Notes under the pieces: model-generated
Databases searched by the model: none
Seen by the model: only the letters and a program-made list of their open reading frames with translations
What the model was told of the DNA's origin: nothing
Program-made: the position numbers and the translations under genes
In this document: piece by piece, positions 38,810 to 46,892 of the stretch
How positions within the stretch are numbered: position 1 is the stretch's first letter
Layout of the letters: the number at the start of each line of letters is the position of its first letter
NCBI GenBank assembly: GCA_947565865.1
Contig: CANOHT010000001.1
Span: 186,001 to 250,000 of the forward strand
Origin: an uncultured Clostridia bacterium
GTDB lineage: Bacteria; Bacillota; Clostridia; Christensenellales; Aristaeellaceae
DNA length: 64,000 bases
Reading direction: 5' to 3'

Positions 38810-40078
38810 TTGACACGGGTTATCCTGCATGTGGACGCCAACAGCTATTACGCCTCGGTAGAGTGTCTGTACACACCGTCTCTGCGAGGGAAGCCCATGG
38901 CCGTCTGCGGCAGCGTGGATGACCGGCATGGCATTGTGCTGGCGAAAAGCGAAGCGGCCAAACGGGCAGGCGTACAGACAGGGATGGCCATCTGGCAGGC
39001 CCGTCAGGCTTGTCCCGGGCTTCTATGTGTTCCGCCTGATTATGATTTATACATGGCCTTCAGCCAGAAGCTTCGGACAGTGTATGGACGCTACACCGAT
39101 CAGGTGGAAGCATTTGGCCTGGACGAATGCTGGCTGGACATAAGCGCTCCGGGAAATGATATGGCTGCGGGTGAGCAAATCGCCAATGAAATCCGGGAAA
39201 GCGTCAAGACGGAAATGGGCATCACGGTGTCCGTGGGCGTTTCCTTCAACAAAGTCTTTGCCAAGCTGGGCAGCGACTACCGGAAGCCGGACGCCGTGAC
39301 CGTCATCCCTGAGGATGGCTTTGAAAGGATCGTATGGCCGCTGCCGACGAGAGATTTGCTCTATGTAGGGCCCCGAACAGCCGCCAAGCTGGGCAGGTAT
39401 GGCATTGCAACCATCGGCGACCTCGCCATGGCGGATACCAAGCTGCTGGAATACAAGCTGGGCAAGAACGGACTGATGCTCAAGGCCTTTGCCCTGGGGC
39501 TGGATCAATCCCCCGTCAGGCATGCGGACGATGATGAAATGATCAAGTCCGTGGGCAACAGCACCACGCCGCCTCACGACATCCGCACGCCCGAGGAAGC
39601 CAGGGCCGTCCTGTACCTGCTGATGGAAAGCGTGGGCCAGCGGCTGCGGGCCCTGGGGTTGAAAGCGAAGCAGGTCGCTGTCTCGGCCCGGGGAACCGAC
39701 CTGCTTTCCCGCTCCTGCCAGCGCAGGCTTTCCGCGGCAACGGACAGCACCGCGCGCCTTGCCCAGGAGGCGAACGTGCTTTTCAGCGAGCGCCTTCGCT
39801 TCGGCCTCCCCTACCGGAGCATGGGCGTAAGCTGCGGCCGGCTTGTCCCTTGGCACACCCCCGTCCAGCTTGATCTGCTGGGCGACGCCGAGCGTCAGCG
39901 GCGGCAGGAGCAGCTTGACCAGGCCCTGGACAGCCTTCGCTACCGCTTCGGGCATACGGTCGTCCGCCGCGGCATTGTGCTGGAGGATGCCGACTTCGCC
40001 CGGGTGAACCCGGCAGGCCAGGTCATCCATCCGGTGGCGTTTTTGAAGGAAGGAAGCGTCAAGTATGACAGCCCATGA
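38810..40078 (+). CDS. dinB: Y-family DNA polymerase IV
   Basis: A translesion polymerase of 422 residues. Catalytic acids are D9 (ILHVDANSYYASVE) and the pair in FGLDECWLD near 105; the little finger domain and SVSRGTDLLSR-like region follow. It does not end in a canonical beta-clamp peptide that I can identify. I choose TTG at 38810 because AAGGTGG sits eight bases before it; two GTG codons at 38798 and 38801 lie inside that site. First gene of an SOS operon, overlapping the next gene by 14 bases. Confidence 0.93.
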   Translation: MTRVILHVDANSYYASVECLYTPSLRGKPMAVCGSVDDRHGIVLAKSEAAKRAGVQTGMAIWQARQACPGLLCVPPDYDLYMAFSQKLRTVYGRYTDQVEAFGLDECWLDISAPGNDMAAGEQIANEIRESVKTEMGITVSVGVSFNKVFAKLGSDYRKPDAVTVIPEDGFERIVWPLPTRDLLYVGPRTAAKLGRYGIATIGDLAMADTKLLEYKLGKNGLMLKAFALGLDQSPVRHADDDEMIKSVGNSTTPPHDIRTPEEARAVLYLLMESVGQRLRALGLKAKQVAVSARGTDLLSRSCQRRLSAATDSTARLAQEANVLFSERLRFGLPYRSMGVSCGRLVPWHTPVQLDLLGDAERQRRQEQLDQALDSLRYRFGHTVVRRGIVLEDADFARVNPAGQVIHPVAFLKEGSVKYDSP

Positions 40079-40346
40079 TCGCAGGAACCCCGACAAGGTG
40101 TATGTCAAGGTGAGGGCCGACCATCTGCCGGACGGTCGGATTCTGCCGCTGATGTTCCGTGCGGAGGATGGCGAGGCGGTGCGCATCGACCGGATCACCG
40201 ACGTGCGGGAAGCGCCCTCGCTGAAGCTGGGCGGCCAGGGAACGCGCTACACCTGTCTCATATCCATGGGGCAGGCTGACGGCGGGGCCGTTCAGCGGGA
40301 GGTTTATCTTTTTCATGATAGGAATCGCTGGTTTGTGGAGGAATGA
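40065..40346 (+). CDS. Small conserved protein of the dinB operon
   Basis: A 93-residue, strand-rich protein without TM helices or cysteines. It contains DGRILPLMFRAEDGEAVRID and RYTCLISMG, and ends in an aromatic stretch (YLFHDRNRWFVEE). Related short proteins sit beside Y-family polymerases in Firmicutes as far as I recall, but I know no tested function. AAGGAAG lies eight bases before the ATG, within the end of dinB. Placement in a LexA-controlled operon between a polymerase and an abasic-site sensor suggests a role in lesion bypass, as inference only. Confidence 0.75.
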   Translation: MTAHDRRNPDKVYVKVRADHLPDGRILPLMFRAEDGEAVRIDRITDVREAPSLKLGGQGTRYTCLISMGQADGGAVQREVYLFHDRNRWFVEE

Positions 40347-40349
40347 ACG

Positions 40350-40928
40350 ATGTGCGGAAGGTATTACATCGACGCGGAAGCCCGGGAACTGGGCCGAATC
40401 CTGCGGGAGGCTGAGCAGGGGCCGGGCAGCTCCATGGCCCAGGCAACCATGAAGGTAGGCGAAATCTTCCCCACGAATATCGTGCCTGTGCTGGGGGCCC
40501 ATGGCGCGGCACTGATGAAATGGGGCTACTCAGGCTACAAAAACCGGGTCATCAACGCGCGCAGCGAAACGGCCATCGAGAAGCCGATGTTCCGCAAATC
40601 CTTGCTGGAACGGCGGTGCCTGATCCCGGCAAGCGGTTATTTTGAGTGGCAGCGCACCCCGTCCGGCGGCAAAACCAAACAAAAATACGCCCTGTACCGG
40701 CCGGACAAGTCCATCTGCATGGCTGGGCTTTGGCGGCAGGAGCAGGGTGAAGAGCTGCCCGTGTTCGTTATTCTTACCCGGGAGGCAGGGGCAGGCATCG
40801 CGCATATTCACGACCGTATGCCGGTGATTCTGCCCGAAGCGCTATGGAGCCCGTGGGTATCCGCCGCGGCAGACCCGGTGAGGCTCATGGAACAGGCCAT
40901 TCAGACAGTAGCCTTTCGCGCCGTATAG
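40350..40928 (+). CDS. SOS response-associated peptidase (SRAP/HMCES, YedK-like)
   Basis: A 192-residue SRAP protein that forms a covalent thiazolidine link to abasic sites in single-stranded DNA. The catalytic C2 is exposed after Met removal (MCGRYY), with NARSET (DNA binding), the active-site glutamate in GYFEW and the histidine in IHDRMPVIL. It starts three bases after the upstream stop. Together with dinB this forms a lesion-tolerance operon under a LexA box. Confidence 0.95.
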   Translation: MCGRYYIDAEARELGRILREAEQGPGSSMAQATMKVGEIFPTNIVPVLGAHGAALMKWGYSGYKNRVINARSETAIEKPMFRKSLLERRCLIPASGYFEWQRTPSGGKTKQKYALYRPDKSICMAGLWRQEQGEELPVFVILTREAGAGIAHIHDRMPVILPEALWSPWVSAAADPVRLMEQAIQTVAFRAV

Positions 40929-41656
40929 CGATGGTCGTCAGCAGCCTCCCTGAAAGCGAATTTTGACCGGTACCATATGATCTTCTTTGCCGTCCGCGGG
41001 CTGCGGCCTCCCGGCATATACAGCCGCCTGAAGCGAGGGACAGCCGGCGGGACTTCGGAGACGCGTTCAGGTTCGGCTCAGGCGTAACACATCATGCCGC
41101 TTGGTTCATCTTCCGCCCATCATCCAGCAGCCTTTGTCAGACGCGCGCCGTCTCCGCGGCCTCTTTGAGACGGCGAAGCGGCGTCATCATCGAGATCAGC
41201 CGCTCCACACGGGCGCGGCATGCAGCGGACAGTCTGATCCGCCTTTTTATAACGCTTATCGGAGCAGGAGCGTTCAGCCTTACTCAGTCCCTGTTGATAA
41301 GTCCCTTGGCGACGCAGCGGCCGGCAAGGCGATCCACGCGGCAGTCGGCAGGAAATGAATCTGCCGTTTCAGCAGGAGAACCCGACCCGCTCACCGAAAA
41401 GATGAGATGTAAACGTCCTGGCGGGCCTTTCTTTCGTTAAGGATGACCATGGCCTGTTCCCGCATGCCCCTGTATCTCGGCGCGGTTCCGAGCTGAGATA
41501 CGCAAAAATGAAATGTCGCGTGAACGGCGACAATAGCATCAGCTTGTGCGGCCCTCACGGAAGCGATCCGTCACCCCGCGCCCGCCCCCCCTTTATCCCC
41601 GGCGCCGACCCGCGCAGACCCTCCTGGCGCCTCGATACGAACAAAGGAGTACGAAA
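40929..41656. other. Gene-poor stretch between the SOS operon and the YhcH gene
   Basis: About 730 GC-rich bases. Overlapping short frames at 41101-41440 give compositionally odd products, one with a hydrophobic LIRLFITLIGAGAF patch that might be a gene remnant. No ribosome site, terminator or repeat of the families seen elsewhere is convincing. Confidence 0.4.
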
Positions 41657-42118
41657 ATGATTTACGATCAGCTGATAAACGCCTCGGTTTACCGCAGCCT
41701 GAGTCCCGCCTTCCGCGCGGCCTTTGATTACCTCGCCGCCACCGACCTGGCCGCGCTGCCCGCCGGACGCCACGATGTGCGCGGCGACGAGGTCTATGCC
41801 ATTGTTCAGGAAATCGACCTTAAGCCCTGGAGCGAGGGACGCTGGGAGGGACACCGCCGCTATGCCGATATTCAGCTGGTGCTGTCCGGCGCGGAGGTCA
41901 TGGGCTTTGGCGACGTCGACGCTTTGACAGAAGACGCCGCCTACGACCCTCAGGCCGACCTGGTATTCTTCCGCGAAAATGAGGGCCAGCAGGTGCTGGT
42001 GCGGGCGGGCGAATTCACGGTTTTCTTCCCCCAGGACGCCCACCGCCCCTGCATTCAGCCGGAGGACGGCGCGCCGAATATCCGCAAGGTCGTGGTGAAG
42101 GTGCGCGTCTCGGATTAA
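41657..42118 (+). CDS. YhcH/YjgK/YiaL family protein (DUF386)
   Basis: A 153-residue cupin-like protein of the YhcH/EbgC group, found near sialic-acid and other sugar catabolic genes and thought to act as an anomerase or isomerase. Diagnostic stretches are EGHRRYADIQLVLSG (metal-binding histidine and substrate site), FFRENEGQ and FTVFFPQDAHRPC. AAAGGAG lies seven bases before the ATG at 41657. It is convergent with the GH20 gene and next to the glycan locus, fitting a role in sugar handling. Confidence 0.92.
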   Translation: MIYDQLINASVYRSLSPAFRAAFDYLAATDLAALPAGRHDVRGDEVYAIVQEIDLKPWSEGRWEGHRRYADIQLVLSGAEVMGFGDVDALTEDAAYDPQADLVFFRENEGQQVLVRAGEFTVFFPQDAHRPCIQPEDGAPNIRKVVVKVRVSD

Positions 42119-42131
42119 TATCCGTTCTATC

Positions 42132-42166
42132 AACAAGGCAAGGCTCGCGTGAAGCCTTGCCTTGTT
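42132..42166. terminator. Bidirectional terminator between YhcH and the glycan operon
   Basis: Perfect 14-base arms 42132-42145 and 42153-42166, 7-base loop; TGTT follows on the plus strand. It ends yhcH (14 bases after the stop) and the minus-strand 11-gene operon. Confidence 0.85.
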
Positions 42167-42185
42167 TGTTATGCTGTTATCCCGC

Positions 42186-44084
42186 TTAAAGGCCGCAGAC
42201 GGTGGCGATGGTCTGGTAGGCATAGCAGGTGGAAAAATGAGGTTCGCCGTCAGGCAGGTCGCCGCTGGCGGACAGCCATGGTTCAGCCAGCTCCGGGATC
42301 GCCGCAGCTTGACCGCTCGTGTACGCTCTGATGGCAGCAATCGCCGTGCGCAGACGCTTTTCCAGGCCGCCATAGCGGATATCCTGAACCTCCCAGCCAA
42401 AGGGCTTGTAGTACTTCGCCCACAGGGCGCTGTGCAGCTCATACAGCGATGTCAGCCTCGGCAGCGCCTCCGCCTCCATTTCGTCCGCCAGCGCGTTCAG
42501 GCCCGCCAAATCATGCCGCTCATACAGCGTCCTGGCCTGAATCCCCGCCTCCGCCTTGACCTCCAGGAAAGCGGCCAGGGCAGCGGCCAGCTTCACGGCA
42601 TCCCGCGCCTCATCCGAAAGGCCTTGAGGCATGTCGGAAAGCAGTCTGGCCTTCCGCCCATAAAACGCCCGGTAGCCAACGCCCTTTGAATCCGCGTCGT
42701 ACTGGCCCAGAAGAGGATCCTGCCACAGGAGATACTTCTGAGGATTGGCCGGATCCAGCCCCGTGCATGACAGCCCCGGTCGCACCTCGTCCAGGCTTCC
42801 CGCCTCCATCATCAGCGCACCGGGAGCGCCGCTGACCGCCGGGCAGGTCATTTCCCACAGCTGCTCCGCGCGGCGGGCATCTTCCTCCCACAGGGCTTCG
42901 GTGAACATCTGGATGCCAGGGAGCACCGCGCCAGGCAATCCCTCGCCGCCGTCATCCCGCCATACGCAGACAAAGGCAGTGTCCACATCAAAGTCCCGGC
43001 ACGCATTCAGGCCGCTGCGGATGGCCTCCCGGGACTTCACCAGATTGGGCGTCATCCCCAGCCATGCCGTCACCCCTGTCGCAAACAGCGGCCGGATCCC
43101 GAGCCTGCGGTGCTGCTCCAAATAATAGCGGTAGAAGTCCTCGCCCACATGATAGTAGTCCCAGTAGATCATATCAAAGCCAGCCGGCACGTCCTCCCGC
43201 GCCTGAGGCGGCAGCTCGATGTTCTCCTGATAGTATCCGTTGCCTTCCGTATAGCTGCGGAAGAGCATATCGCCCCACATCATCGGCCGCAGTCCCAGCT
43301 CGTCACAGATGCCGCGAACAAGCTGCAAATGCCGGGCCATGAGCTCCCGCTTGGTCTGATAGGGGTACATGGACAGCCGACGGCCCAGGCCCAGGCCATG
43401 GGCCTCATCCAGGCCCAGGTGAACCCTGCGGCTTCGGAAAATACCGCTGACTGTCGTCAACAGCGCGCGGACGAACCGTTCCGTCTCCTCGCCCCCTACC
43501 AGCAGGGTGGAGGGATCATCCTGCACGGCATTCATGCAGGGCCAGCGCAGCACCCGCTCCAAATGGGAAACCGTCTGAATGCAGGGAATCAGTTCAATGC
43601 CCATCAGATCGGCATACGCGTCCAGTTCCCGGAGTTCGCCGTGGGTATACCGGCCGCGATACTGCCCGAAGCAGGGATACCCGGGAACCTCATAGGTATC
43701 CTCGGTATACAGCATCATCGCGCTATGACCCATGAGCGCCGCCTGACGGATCATCCGCTTGATCGTGTCGGTGGTCGGCACAGAGTTGCGGGAGCAGTCC
43801 ACCATCACGCCTCGGGTGGCAAAGGGGGTACGCTGCTCCACAAAGAACTCGGTCTTGCCGCTGAGGATGGCCGCATCCAGCAGGGACAGCGCCCGGAACA
43901 ACTCCGGCTTGCCAGCGCACATCAGCCGCGCAGACCCGTTTTCATAGGACGCCAGATACCCATCCCGGCCTGGCCTGATCTCGATTTCCATGTCCGCCGG
44001 GATCGCCGTATACATTCCCTGCATCTCCCTGAGCGCTTCCAGATAGCTTGCGTCCGGCGCCACGGGCTCAAACATCGCCTTCAT
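42186..44084 (-). CDS. Glycoside hydrolase family 20-like beta-hexosaminidase
   Basis: A cytosolic 632-residue enzyme with no signal peptide. The GH20 hallmark DE pair is D226-E227 in VHLGLDEAHG; before it come TRGVMVDCSRNSVP and LYTEDTYEVPG typical of the hexosaminidase D-like branch, and after it MMWGDMLF and IYWDYYH. It should remove terminal N-acetylhexosamine from imported oligosaccharides. The ATG overlaps the upstream stop (ATGA) with GGAGG seven bases before. Last gene of the long operon. Confidence 0.85.
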   Translation of the reverse strand: MKAMFEPVAPDASYLEALREMQGMYTAIPADMEIEIRPGRDGYLASYENGSARLMCAGKPELFRALSLLDAAILSGKTEFFVEQRTPFATRGVMVDCSRNSVPTTDTIKRMIRQAALMGHSAMMLYTEDTYEVPGYPCFGQYRGRYTHGELRELDAYADLMGIELIPCIQTVSHLERVLRWPCMNAVQDDPSTLLVGGEETERFVRALLTTVSGIFRSRRVHLGLDEAHGLGLGRRLSMYPYQTKRELMARHLQLVRGICDELGLRPMMWGDMLFRSYTEGNGYYQENIELPPQAREDVPAGFDMIYWDYYHVGEDFYRYYLEQHRRLGIRPLFATGVTAWLGMTPNLVKSREAIRSGLNACRDFDVDTAFVCVWRDDGGEGLPGAVLPGIQMFTEALWEEDARRAEQLWEMTCPAVSGAPGALMMEAGSLDEVRPGLSCTGLDPANPQKYLLWQDPLLGQYDADSKGVGYRAFYGRKARLLSDMPQGLSDEARDAVKLAAALAAFLEVKAEAGIQARTLYERHDLAGLNALADEMEAEALPRLTSLYELHSALWAKYYKPFGWEVQDIRYGGLEKRLRTAIAAIRAYTSGQAAAIPELAEPWLSASGDLPDGEPHFSTCYAYQTIATVCGL

Positions 44085-44953
44085 GCGTCTTCCTCCGTCA
44101 TACGATAATTCGGGTTGTTGTAAGGGTAGTCCGCCAGGCGGGGATGGCCGTTTTCCGGCAGACGCCGCCAGGCATCATAATAGTGAATCGCGTAGCCGAT
44201 GTCCCCGGCGCGGGGCTCCGCCTGGATGAGAGCGTGGAGCTTTTCCAGCTCGCGGTACATCCGCGCCGTGCCCAGATGATGGAAGGTAATGTTGATATCC
44301 TCATAGATTTTTCCCGTCTCCACCGCCAAAATCAGCCGCTTGTTCAGCCCCTTGGCCATGGGCATTAGGGTGTCGCCGCAGGCCAGAATCCCGGGAGCGT
44401 TGTCCCGGTAGCTCATCAGCAGCGTCGTATCGCACAGGCGCAGGGCGATCTCGCCCAGGGACATACGCTGTCCCTCCAGCGCGGCGTACAGGCCGTCAAA
44501 CCAAAAGGGGATATCCGCCTCCAGCTGGATTTTTTCCGCCCGGCACAGGGCGTTGGCCCAAAGAAGAAAATCAGCATACTGCTGGCGCACCAGGGCCTCA
44601 TCCTGCTGCCAGTCAGGCAGCTGGTGCGGCTCTACATCCAGGTGAACGCCATAGAATTTCTCGCTTTCCTCCGTGCAGCCCGCCTGATAGGTATGCAGCC
44701 AGGCGGCAAACGCATCCCGGGCCCGGCGGCCCCGGGGCGTCACCCACTCCGCCACCGCGCCGATGGCCGAAACGCCGATGCCCTCCCGGGCCAACGCCGC
44801 GATAAACGCCCGGTACTGCTCAAAAGGCATGATCTCCGAATAGCTCAGATAGACCTGCGTCACCTGATGACCCTTCAGAAAGGCCAGCGCTTCGTCGATC
44901 CGCCATATGTCCATCACATTCCACATCCAGGTTCCCAACGTGCTCTTTCCCAA
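44081..44953 (-). CDS. Unknown protein, TIM-barrel-like, coupled to the GH20 gene
   Basis: A 290-residue cytosolic protein I cannot assign. It alternates strands and helices (VTQVYLSYSEI, GIGVSAIG, FYGVHLDVEPHQ, IQLEADIPFW, TLLMSYRDNAPG, RLILAVETG) like a TIM barrel, with acidic residues at strand ends (D-V-E-P, E-A-D, E-T-G) where glycosidases keep their catalytic carboxylates. This suggests a glycosidase-like enzyme acting with the GH20 protein encoded in the overlapping gene. No test of this can be made from the sequence. Confidence 0.6.
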   Translation of the reverse strand: MGKSTLGTWMWNVMDIWRIDEALAFLKGHQVTQVYLSYSEIMPFEQYRAFIAALAREGIGVSAIGAVAEWVTPRGRRARDAFAAWLHTYQAGCTEESEKFYGVHLDVEPHQLPDWQQDEALVRQQYADFLLWANALCRAEKIQLEADIPFWFDGLYAALEGQRMSLGEIALRLCDTTLLMSYRDNAPGILACGDTLMPMAKGLNKRLILAVETGKIYEDINITFHHLGTARMYRELEKLHALIQAEPRAGDIGYAIHYYDAWRRLPENGHPRLADYPYNNPNYRMTEEDA

Positions 44954-45013
44954 TTTTCCCTCATCCTCTCGCCTGACGGCGCTTGCTTGATAACCTGACC
45001 CGTTCCATCCCCA

Positions 45014-45991
45014 TCAACCGACAATGCCTGTGTTCTCAATGCTCTGGATAAATACCTTCTGCACACAGGCATAAAGAACCACCAGCGGCGCGATGGCCAG
45101 CAGCACGCCCGTGGCCTTCAGGATGGAAAAATAGCCGATGTCGCTGGCTGTTGAAGACATATAGGTATGCACCGAGGAAAACAGGTTCCCCTGCAGATTC
45201 ATCAGCGACTTGGCAATGGTGGGCACCTTGCTGTAAAACAGGAAGGCATACATGGTGTCGTTCCACAGCCAGACAAAGCTCAGCAGGAAAATGGTCACCA
45301 TGATGGAAAACGCGGCGGGCAGCATAATGCTGACGAAGACCCGGCGGTGGCTCGCGCCGTCAATGGTCGCCGCCTCGTCGATCACCTTGGGGAAGCCCCT
45401 AAAGAATTGTCTGGCAAAGAAAATGTACAATCCGCAGCGGGGGCCGGTGGAAGTCAGCGACAGCAGCAAAAACGGCCACAGACTTTCCACCAGCCGCAGG
45501 CCCTTGCCGCCGTTCACCAGGGAGATCAGGCCCAGGGGATCAAAATTCTGGAAGTTCAGATAAAGGGGCGTAGTAATCAGCTGGGGCGGAACGACCATCA
45601 TCACCAGCACCATGGCGAAGGCAAGCTTCTTCCCCCGGAAGTCAAAGCGCGCGAAGCCATAGCCTGTCATCACACAGGCAAAGGCCTGCACCAAGCCGCT
45701 CATGCCGCAGATCATCAGCGAGTAAAGGAACGATTCCCCGTAGTTCATGTACTGGAAGGCTTCCGGATAATTGCTCCAGGTAAAATGCTTGGGGATGGAC
45801 TGCACCGTGCGGTCGTAAAGATCCACCTGCTCCATGAAAGACAGCGAGACCTTTGTCAGCAGCGGATACAGAATCATAAAGCTGATGCCGACGAGGAATG
45901 CCGCGCGTACAAGCGACGCCGTCAAGCGCCTGACGCGGCGCTTGGTTCGATTCATCCAGGGCACAGCCGAAACGCTCAGCCGCTCACTCAT
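45014..45991 (-). CDS. Carbohydrate ABC transporter permease (pair 2, MalG-like)
   Basis: A 325-residue sugar permease with six TM segments and the EAA loop DEAATIDGASHRRVFVSIML. The ATG at 45989-45991 overlaps the end of the previous gene; the longer TTG reading to 46015 is less likely. Partner of the permease encoded just upstream. It is the second MalF/MalG-type pair in this operon, separated from pair 1 by three non-transport genes. Confidence 0.9.
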   Translation of the reverse strand: MSERLSVSAVPWMNRTKRRVRRLTASLVRAAFLVGISFMILYPLLTKVSLSFMEQVDLYDRTVQSIPKHFTWSNYPEAFQYMNYGESFLYSLMICGMSGLVQAFACVMTGYGFARFDFRGKKLAFAMVLVMMVVPPQLITTPLYLNFQNFDPLGLISLVNGGKGLRLVESLWPFLLLSLTSTGPRCGLYIFFARQFFRGFPKVIDEAATIDGASHRRVFVSIMLPAAFSIMVTIFLLSFVWLWNDTMYAFLFYSKVPTIAKSLMNLQGNLFSSVHTYMSSTASDIGYFSILKATGVLLAIAPLVVLYACVQKVFIQSIENTGIVG

Positions 45992-46892
45992 TGTAATACA
46001 CCCGCCTTCCCGCAAACGCGAACAGTCCGATCATCAGCACCAGGATGATGCCGAAATAAATCCATGAGATGGCCAGACCATAACCGAAATCAGAAAAGGA
46101 TACCACATAGTTGCGGATCAGCGCCACCATCTTATTCTGCATATTGGTCAGCGCGTCGATCATGGTGTAGATCAGATTCAGCAGGAGGTACGGGCTGACC
46201 ATCGGCAGGGTGATCTTCCAGAAGTTCTCCCAGGCAGTGGCGCCTTCCAGGCTGCTGACCTCGTAAAGCGCCGGCGGTATGGTGTGCAGGCCGCTGAGGA
46301 AGATAAGAATCTGCAGACCGGAGGCCGCGATGATGTCGTAAAGACGGGCGATCACATCCGCCAGGAAGGATGTCAGCCAGCCAGGAAGACCGCTGCCCAG
46401 CAGCGAGAGGATGAAGCTGGTCGCGGACACCTGCTCCCGCATACCGTTGGACACGTTGGAGACCGAACGGTTCATCATCATGCTCAGTACGCCGTTGCTC
46501 TGCTCCATGGTAACAATGACGCCCGTTGAAATAATCACCGGGAGGAAGAACAGCACCCGCGCCAGGGCGCGGCCCCGGAATTCCCGCGACAGCAGGATGG
46601 CCGCCACCAGGCTGAACACCATGATAAAGGGCAGATCAACTGCCATTCTCCCCAGGGACTCAGTCAGAATGACACGGTACTCCGGATCAATGGTGAACGC
46701 CTTGATGTAATTCTTCCAGCCCACAGGCGTTACGGTATAGCCGCCGCTTGAAATCGCCACATCGCCAAAGGAAAAATAAACGGATTGGAGCAGCGGAATC
46801 AGCAGAAAGCATATGAAGCCGACGAGGAAGGGCAGGATGTAGAAGTAGCCCTGCCGATTCCGACGCTCAACAAGCCTGCTTGTGTGTTTCAT
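45984..46892 (-). CDS. Sugar ABC transporter permease (pair 2, MalF-like)
   Basis: A 302-residue permease starting MKHTSRLVERRNRQGYFYIL, with six TM helices, a periplasmic-side insert (EQSNGVLSMMMNRSVS) and the EAA loop YEVSSLEGATAWENFWKITL. The start overlaps the DUF5696 stop by four bases. It lacks its own solute-binding gene next door; it would have to use one of the two encoded at the head of the operon. Confidence 0.9.
   Translation of the reverse strand: MKHTSRLVERRNRQGYFYILPFLVGFICFLLIPLLQSVYFSFGDVAISSGGYTVTPVGWKNYIKAFTIDPEYRVILTESLGRMAVDLPFIMVFSLVAAILLSREFRGRALARVLFFLPVIISTGVIVTMEQSNGVLSMMMNRSVSNVSNGMREQVSATSFILSLLGSGLPGWLTSFLADVIARLYDIIAASGLQILIFLSGLHTIPPALYEVSSLEGATAWENFWKITLPMVSPYLLLNLIYTMIDALTNMQNKMVALIRNYVVSFSDFGYGLAISWIYFGIILVLMIGLFAFAGRRVYYNE

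Noticed and set aside
41101..41440. Two overlapping frames with a hydrophobic patch
   Set aside because: The hydrophobic patch recalls membrane proteins but the flanks are low-quality and start sites are poor.
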